Below are positions 57,766 through 64,000 of a stretch of DNA of 64,000 bases, piece after piece; the first letter of the stretch is position 1; every line of letters starts with the position of its first letter. The translations under genes and the position numbers were made by a program. Location of the stretch: NCBI GenBank assembly GCA_030770535.1, contig JASVEC010000047.1, positions 124,001 through 188,000 of the forward strand. Direction: 5' to 3'. The notes below the pieces were generated by a model. It did no database searches. It worked only from the letters and a program-made list of their open reading frames with translations, and was not told the origin of the DNA. This DNA is from Batkoa obscura. Its lineage: Eukaryota > Entomophthoromycota > Entomophthoromycetes > Entomophthorales > Batkoaceae.

Positions 57766-58360
57766 GACCAATCTGACTATTATATATCCGATAAATTAGT
57801 GTGACATTTTAAAAACTGCTATATTTTTAATTAAAGTCATCATATCATTGGCTTGATATTTTATTGCTTTTTTCTTTAATATAGAAGTTGCTTATTTCAA
57901 TTAAACATTTATAGCTAAATATTCAAGTATATTAATCTAACTTTAGTTTTTCTTAAATATTAATATTAAGAATACAAAAAAGAATGTAAATTCACTTAGT
58001 CTGGACTATCATAACCTAAAACAGGAGATGATGAACCCAGATGTTTTCTTATAATCTAGAAGCCTCTTCATCGTACATACACCTTCTCTTTTTACATTTC
58101 TAGTCATGTTCATTTTTTGTTGCTATTTACTTATATCAACAAAGTACTTGTTAATCATTGGTTCTTTCAAAATAATAAAAAATAGAATGCTGATAATCTA
58201 GAAAAATAATTCCAATTTAAACCAAAAATAAAAATAAAATTGCCAAACATAAGGAAGTCCCAACTAAATTACTAAATATGGTATTCTAAGAAACCAAGGT
58301 AACTTAGAAGCTTATAAATAATAGCACAATTCTAGAAATTATGTTTTTATAAATGAATAA

Positions 58361-59626
58361 ATGAATAAAAGTATAAAATATAAAAACATAAAATGGAGAG
58401 TAAAGGTATTGGATATAGCTACAATCCCTCTAAATGAAACAGATCAACCTAAAGATGACCTACCAACTGATTCCCCGGTTAAAGTTAACTGTGTAAATAG
58501 AAAATTGACCAAAAATGAAATAACAGAAATGAGAATATTAAGTCTGAGAGACGGCAACTTTATCAACTTTAATTCCGATAATATCCATATATTATTAGAT
58601 CCTGATATTTCTGACATTTCCTCTGACAACCCATTTCCTGAATATCATCAAAACAATGACTACTTAAAGGAGGATTTTAGAAATAAAGTCAAAGATGATA
58701 GTGAATCAACTTTTAAAGAATATAGACTAGTTTCAAAAGACCATAATAAATTTGGTAGCAATGGCTATGGTCACAACGACCGAGGCAATAATTCAATAAG
58801 GAAAAGCAGTTATATTGAAGCTAGTGATGACGATAGCATTAGTTTATGTGATTCTTTTGATCAATTAGCTAAACAAATGCTAAAGCGAGAGACACTACTA
58901 TATCAAAGTTATTTTGAATCAAAAGAAGCAGACTTTAATCAGAATTTAGTTCTAGAGTTAAATATGAGTGATCCGTATAGTCAAGATTTAGCTCTAGAAT
59001 CTAGTTTAAATGATTCATGTAACCAAATTATATGTGATGATCATAGATCTTATTCTATCCCTTTGAGTAACTCAATAAGTAATAATATAGCGACCGACGG
59101 TGGTAACCCCATTTTAGGGAATGAAAATGATAAGCTACAAGTATTGAAGCCTTTATACTACGATGATCAAGGATCTATAGAGGAATCAAAGCATCGGGGC
59201 GAACGATTAGATTTAGATGCTGAATTCTCATTTGAAAATTTAAGCCAAGAGGAAGAACAAAATATCATTCCAACCATTCATTCTAGATACAATGACTTTT
59301 ATCAAAATTATCAACTACCAAACAGCGAGCTGATATTTGATTTTTTTTATATAAATCATTTACCACTATCAACAATTATTACTTTAAAGGAAGTAAACTA
59401 TTTATTATGTATTAATGCAGATATAATTCAACGACTATTGTTAAATTGTATGGCTTATGCAACGTTGTATTATTTAAAAAGGGACTTAAATCTTATTATA
59501 TATTATAAACAACAAATCAAAGTTCTTTTAATCTATATAGCGCAAAATTATCTTTATAATATCAACTTAAGGTACTATAACATCTCTGTCAGTATTCTAA
59601 CAATGTCCAATTTTTTTAATGAATAA
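58361..59626 (+). CDS. Orphan family protein, member 2
   Basis: This intronless 421-aa protein is the longest member of the family also found at 13056 and 61288. Conserved blocks, in order, are WRVKVLDI (residues 12-19), DGNFINFNSDNIHIL (64-78), MLKRETLLYQSYFES (173-187), LDLDAEFSFE (283-292) and a hydrophobic C-terminal domain. The C-terminal domain is marked by LSTIITLKEV, LLLNCMAYATLYYL (360-373) and YYKQQIKVLL. The middle is rich in Asp, Ser and Asn (DDDSISLCDSFD). No signal peptide is present; the C-terminal ~80 residues are hydrophobic and aromatic. I recognise no known family. The Met at 58361 is taken because the upstream ATG stops after two codons. It is convergent with member 3. Confidence 0.75.
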   Translation: MNKSIKYKNIKWRVKVLDIATIPLNETDQPKDDLPTDSPVKVNCVNRKLTKNEITEMRILSLRDGNFINFNSDNIHILLDPDISDISSDNPFPEYHQNNDYLKEDFRNKVKDDSESTFKEYRLVSKDHNKFGSNGYGHNDRGNNSIRKSSYIEASDDDSISLCDSFDQLAKQMLKRETLLYQSYFESKEADFNQNLVLELNMSDPYSQDLALESSLNDSCNQIICDDHRSYSIPLSNSISNNIATDGGNPILGNENDKLQVLKPLYYDDQGSIEESKHRGERLDLDAEFSFENLSQEEEQNIIPTIHSRYNDFYQNYQLPNSELIFDFFYINHLPLSTIITLKEVNYLLCINADIIQRLLLNCMAYATLYYLKRDLNLIIYYKQQIKVLLIYIAQNYLYNINLRYYNISVSILTMSNFFNE

Positions 59627-60649
59627 ATAATACTCTCTTTATCTTCAATTATTAATATAGTGTATTTCAACTAAGATTTGCTTTTTTCTAATTTTGAGAC
59701 AAGTTACAAGTACCAATTCATTCAATTAAAGTAATATAAATACTTAAGTTACAGTAATATATTGTTTAATAGCCTAAATCTATTATTTATTTATACAAAT
59801 ATTCTGCATAAATTAATTTCAAATGAGAGTTAAAATTACATGTTTTTAAACTATTACAATAACCCTTTTTACATGTTATTATTTAGTAGAGATGTGCAAT
59901 AAGCATATTATTTAATTGAAGCACCTTAAATATGTTTGACTCATAAGTAATACTGTTTAAACAGTTGACATAAATCGAGTCTATAAAAAATGCAATTAAG
60001 AATCAATAATAATAGATGATTATAATCTATAGATAGAGTTAAAAATCGCTTTTATTTACAAAATTAACAGTCCTTTCAAAATCTTGGACCCTCTCGGTCA
60101 TACTTTTACTAGTTTAAGCACTATAGTAAATAAAACTAAGCATTTAAGAAAAGATTATGAGCATAATATTGATTATGATCTTTGATAATCTTTGTAAAAA
60201 AAAATTCCAATCGAAAAGACTACAACTAAATTAAAAAAGCAGTTATCATAAACTTTGAAAAGACTAGTGATTACTAACCAGCATCTAAATCAAAATATCA
60301 TAGCACATTGTTTAAAAATGTAATTTATGCATTAATATTAGTATGTTATTAGCATCAATATCGATATTGGACTAGCGTTAATACTATTCTGAGCGTTAAG
60401 TTATCGTTAGTATTGATATTAGTATCAATATTGTATTGAATTAGTGTCTAGTTAGGAGTTTTATCACTAAAGTTTATTTTTTTGCCAAAAATTTTGAAGG
60501 GTAATAAACGGCATTCAACTGTGTCTTCCTATTAAAAAAAACCTTACAATAGTGCTAGTGTTAAAGCATTTGATAAATCAAAAGGTTTTCTATCTAAATA
60601 TAACCATCAAAAGTACAGATCAGGAAACAAATCAGCTCCTACTTTTACA

Positions 60650-60853
60650 ATGGTATTAATAAAGTTTAAATCCCTTTTTACTTTCTTTTTTTTGCTTTCT
60701 TTTTTGCTTCAATTACAAATTAAGGCTGACTTTACTAACATTCTATGGCTTAATAAGATTTATCATCTCTTAAAAAGTCACCCTATTTTCATTATTATTT
60801 TATTTGGGGATATATTTTTAAGGATTTTACTAACAATCTTTCCTCTCAAATAG
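60650..60853 (+). pseudogene. Small ORF with signal-like start, ends inside a MITE
   Basis: The frame gives 67 aa. It starts MVLIKFKSLFTFFFLLSFLL and has a plausible cleavage site at KA|DF, as in a secreted protein. From 60802 the frame continues inside an inverted MITE copy and stops there. Either it is a remnant of a secreted-protein gene cut by the insertion, or it is chance in pyrimidine-rich DNA. I favour chance or relic over a working gene. Confidence 0.3.
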
Positions 60854-60901
60854 TACTTAAAAGATAGAAAAAGTAATGAAACTAAAAAGCATCCTCATTT
60901 A
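60802..60901 (-). mobile_element. MITE family A, inverted copy
   Basis: It begins ATTTGGGGATATATTTTT, has the minus-strand core AATAGTACTTAAAAGATAG, and ends AGCATCCTCATTTA. Confidence 0.65.
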
Positions 60902-60943
60902 TCAGTAGATAATCAGTATGTTGAATTAAATCACTAAAAAATA

Positions 60944-61037
60944 ATATGGAAATGTCTTTTTCGGTTTCATTTACTTATTCATAAAAATTGAAAAAATATT
61001 AGTAAACACTAAATCAAAAAAGATGTTTATATATGTA
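60944..61037 (+). mobile_element. MITE family A, degenerate copy
   Basis: It begins ATATGGAAATGTCTTTTTCG and ends AAGATGTTTATATA; it lacks most of the core. Confidence 0.35.
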
Positions 61038-61287
61038 ACTTTATAAGAAATAACTAAAAGCCACATTATAAGAAAAATACTTGGAAAAACTTAATTATTA
61101 TACAAAGAAGGACTAAATAGTATAGATAAGTCAAGGGGATGTAAAAGTAGGTAGATAGAAAAGGCAGGTAAACAACTAATAACAAGTTATGTCTAATGTA
61201 TTTTGGTATAATTAGCTGAGGAAAGTTCTTAATAATCTCTTAAATAATGCAAATAATTAGTATCGGTTAATTAAAACCTTAATGAAT

Positions 61288-62109
61288 TCATAAATCAAAC
61301 TCAGTATCTAAATCCAATAATGGCTGGGATACTTCTGTGTTCACCAATGGGGATAGACTACCACTGTAGCCTCCATCATTTACTTCAACATTTGTATAAT
61401 TCTCATAATTACTCATGCTTGGTAAAATTAACGAATCTGCAAATAATAATTTTTTTTCATATATATTGGGACTAGCTGAATTTTCCTCTTTAATTAAATG
61501 ATTTATACTATCAAATGTACTAACATGCTCATTTTTCATTGATTCAAAGTAATTACGGTACCGCCTATTTTCCATTTCCAATAATTTTTTAAACTCTAAA
61601 TTTGAACAATCTAAAATTGAATTGTTATAGCTATTCTCCCTAGTCATCATATCATAGCCTTCATTTGCTGCATGTTTACTGTTTATTATATTTTGAGTAG
61701 CTCCCGTTTTATTAATAGAGTCAAAACAAATATTTTCATTCAAAGTGCCTTGATTTTTATTGTTAATCTTTTGATTACTCATGATATTACTATCCATAGC
61801 CTCTGTCCTTTCATATTGGCTTGAAGAGTAATATGCATCATTTTCTATGCTATTGTTTGTATACGAATAAGCATGGTTGAACTGAACATGGATAAAATTC
61901 CCACTCCTTGATCTTTCTACATTCTTTTTAGTCTTTGCTTCTAATTTTGATTTCTTTGCTATTTTGTTGAAAGCTTTAGACATTTGAATACATTCCTTTA
62001 TACCCTTGTCTTTAATGAAATGAAGTTTACAGGGTCCATTAACTCTTCTCATTTGAATCATATTTATACTACTATTTATTTCAATAATTCTTACTTTAAA
62101 CTCCATCAA
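61288..62109 (-). CDS. Orphan family protein, member 3 (short)
   Basis: This is an intronless 273-aa protein, a paralogue of those at 13056 and 58361. It shares EFKVRIIEI (residues 3-11), SGNFIHVQFNHAY (69-81), KKLLEMENRRYRNYFES (174-190) and a final LDLDTEFDL (265-273), where it stops. The hydrophobic C-terminal domain of the other two is absent; the stop follows the LDLDTEF block at once. The N-terminal part is basic (KIAKKSKLEAKTKKNVERS). It may be a natural short form or a 3'-truncated gene. The start at MMEFK is the first Met of the frame. Confidence 0.72.
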   Translation of the reverse strand: MMEFKVRIIEINSSINMIQMRRVNGPCKLHFIKDKGIKECIQMSKAFNKIAKKSKLEAKTKKNVERSRSGNFIHVQFNHAYSYTNNSIENDAYYSSSQYERTEAMDSNIMSNQKINNKNQGTLNENICFDSINKTGATQNIINSKHAANEGYDMMTRENSYNNSILDCSNLEFKKLLEMENRRYRNYFESMKNEHVSTFDSINHLIKEENSASPNIYEKKLLFADSLILPSMSNYENYTNVEVNDGGYSGSLSPLVNTEVSQPLLDLDTEFDL

Positions 62110-64000
62110 TTTATTTCCTTTTTATACAAATTCAAATTTCCTTGCCATAAAACTCATCTTCTCTAATTACCAAAAATAGATTTGAAAATTCATTGATCTG
62201 AAAGTTCTTTTAGACTTTAAGCACATTTGGCTGCTGAGCTACGGCGAAACTTAGATAGACATATATAGCTATATTTTATTCTCGAGATGAGATTCTTTGC
62301 TTAAGTACTCTAAAGCTATGATCTGCTGGTTTATTACCGCATTGATTGATGCCATAATGTACACGGGACCCCTATACTGTGCTGACCTGTATGTAGTAGT
62401 TTACTTGTATATGCCTGTCTGTTTCTTTATTTAGGAACTAGTTTATTAACCTAATTTATACACCAAGCTTGGTTAACCTTGGATTAAAATTTAATATTAG
62501 TAGCATTAACGGGTATTTAATTTAAAACGAGTTAAATTACTCATTTAATAGTACCAATAAAAACAAATTAGCTTTATAATGATGAACAAATTATAAGGAG
62601 TAGCTATTTTATGTAAAGTTGATAAACTTTATTTAAAATGTAAAACTATTTAACTATTAGCAATTGAGTAATAAATTTTATTCATACACAGTTGATTATT
62701 TTTAGTTATTATGCCTAAAAGAGCGCAATTAATCATTGTAGCAACTACACTTTGCTTTATAAACCATAATAAATTATTTTGAAACACCTAAAATGTATAA
62801 CTTTGATTAAATACATGAATTATTCTATAGAGTAAACCTTCAAAGTATAATACTTGTTTATAGTTTTATAATTTTAAAATATGGGGATGTATTTTTGCGT
62901 TCAAGAATTTATAGTAGTTATTTAAGTTATAGTTATTTAAGTTATAACTCTTATTATAAAACTTTCTTTAAATAGAGAAACTGTTCTTCATTCATTTATT
63001 AGCTCTTAAAACAACTTAGTATTATACTGTTTTAAAAAATATTATTTAATTTATTATACATTTCCTTATATAATTTGATTATAGTAATGAATTACAGAGG
63101 TATCTACAAAAATAACCACATAGTCAATTAAAAAGTTTTTAATATATATATATACATTCTCAATTAAGCTTATTAAAATAAATTTGTTTTAAAAGTGGAA
63201 GTTTTACATCAAAAAAATCGTAAAAAAATAGTTTGAAACAGATTAAATATTTTTTAAAATCAAATAAATTATAGCTTATTTTATAATATTCACTTCTTCA
63301 AAATTGCTAAACAAAGTTTATTTAGTTTTTGTTTATTTGTACCAAATGTCTGTTTAGCTCTTATAAGTTTTTAAATTTACTTTGACTTATACTTAATCAT
63401 TCCTTTATTACATTTGTAAAATTAAAATTAAGAATTAAAATTAAAATTAAAAATTAAAAACAAATAAGCTAAATACTATTTTCCACTCAAACATAATATA
63501 TATATTTTAATAAATGTATTGATATTATGAAATTTTCAATTGTATTTAAAAAAAGGTATTTATAATCTGCACTTAATTCAACGAAGGTAAATCAATAAAC
63601 AATTTAATATATCATTTACATTTTAGTGCATATTTAAACAATTTATTTATTTGTTTAGCATTATTATTAAATCCTATAGTGTTAGAAAATCAAGGTAAAA
63701 AAATTAAAGTTACAACTTCTTTATTGTTTTTATACATTATGTAGCTAGTGCAGATAAAGCCTTAACTAAAAGGGTTAAAAAATATGACGTTAAAATGGTG
63801 AAACTAAAATAAGACAGCTTTTTACCTAGTTTTAAAATAGTGTACCATCTATAATATGAACTTCCATACTATCTTTATCTCTTATCTATCTGGGTATATA
63901 TAACGTTAGTGATTTAGTTCATCTCTTATAAACTCTTAATAGGAAGTTATTTAAGCAAAAAATAAACCTAGTCTGTTAAGTATCTTATTTTTGACGGTAA
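62110..64000. other. 3' end of the window, no gene seen
   Basis: About 1.9 kb. A patch of moderate GC lies at 62200-62460; it includes TACACGGGACCCCTATACTGTG, which resembles a DNA-transposon end, and an isolated A-box-like AGCTCAGCAGCC on the minus strand. A MITE family A end (62880-62910) and a run of AATTAA units (63420-63460) follow. No coding region reaches the window edge. Confidence 0.45.
62880..62916 (-). mobile_element. MITE family A, end fragment
   Basis: ATGGGGATGTATTTTTGCG and TTCAAGAATTT match the end of inverted copies such as that at 23374; the rest is missing. Confidence 0.35.

Larger units (their letters stand above)
55938..58360. other. Gene-poor region with a microsatellite
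   Basis: There are about 2.4 kb without a supported gene. It has a pentanucleotide repeat at 57220-57293 and two diverged ~80-bp repeats at 57537-57616 and 57685-57765. Stretches of moderate GC at 56570-56820 and 57080-57180 show no readable frame. Confidence 0.5.
59627..61287. other. Intergenic between convergent orphan genes
   Basis: It contains a small open frame with a signal-peptide-like start that runs into a MITE (60650-60853), two MITE copies, and a patch of short inverted repeats at 60340-60430 (TAGCATCAATATCGATATTG and similar). No other gene is supported. Confidence 0.5.

Overview
The window is nuclear DNA from an AT-rich, intron-rich eukaryote, most likely an early-diverging fungus of the Mucoromycota/Zoopagomycota grade. 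Reasons: introns of about 40-65 nt with GTAAGT-like donors and TAG/AAG acceptors in almost every conserved gene; a betaine-lipid synthase with the BtaB half before the BtaA half, the arrangement I recall for fungi; a LIM-LIM-C1-RhoGAP protein of the fungal Rga type; a P450; and secreted asparagine/glutamine-rich proteins. A P450 and a mitochondrial release-factor-like gene argue against the anaerobic gut fungi. The species cannot be fixed from sequence alone.

Layout. 0-5.7 kb: 3' end of a ChaC glutathione-degrading enzyme, a 16-exon TOP3, and a convergent GGQ-type mitochondrial rescue factor. 5.7-9 kb: gene-free, rich in a ~105-bp MITE. 9-16 kb: LIM-C1-RhoGAP, an orphan family protein and ARF6. 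16-21 kb: a MITE-bearing desert, then a P450. 22-26.4 kb: a perfect 1,089-bp inverted duplication carrying two identical secreted-protein genes around a spacer with tRNA-Ala(UGC). 29-32 kb: TAF6 and TFIIE-beta in divergent orientation, 224 bp apart. 33.7 kb: a seven-helix TMEM198-like protein. 35-37.4 kb: MITEs and a foldback element. 38-46 kb: beta-carbonic anhydrase, GMPPA, a secreted CHAP-domain protein and BTA1. 48.7-51 kb: a secreted 3D-domain protein and TSR3. 51.9-56 kb: two divergently transcribed kelch-like type I membrane proteins. 58-62 kb: two more members of the orphan family, convergently arranged.

Housekeeping genes are multi-exon (ARF6, TOP3, TAF6, TFIIE-beta, TSR3, GMPPA, carbonic anhydrase). 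Lineage-specific secreted or membrane genes, the orphan family and BTA1 are intronless. The most interesting material is (1) a three-member protein family that I cannot assign, (2) the exact inverted duplication with an 18-bp-arm hairpin upstream of each copy, (3) two secreted proteins with bacterial cell-wall-enzyme folds (CHAP and 3D), and (4) a very short MITE family with more than 20 copies or remnants, found only between genes. No retroelement, CRISPR array or rRNA was recognised.
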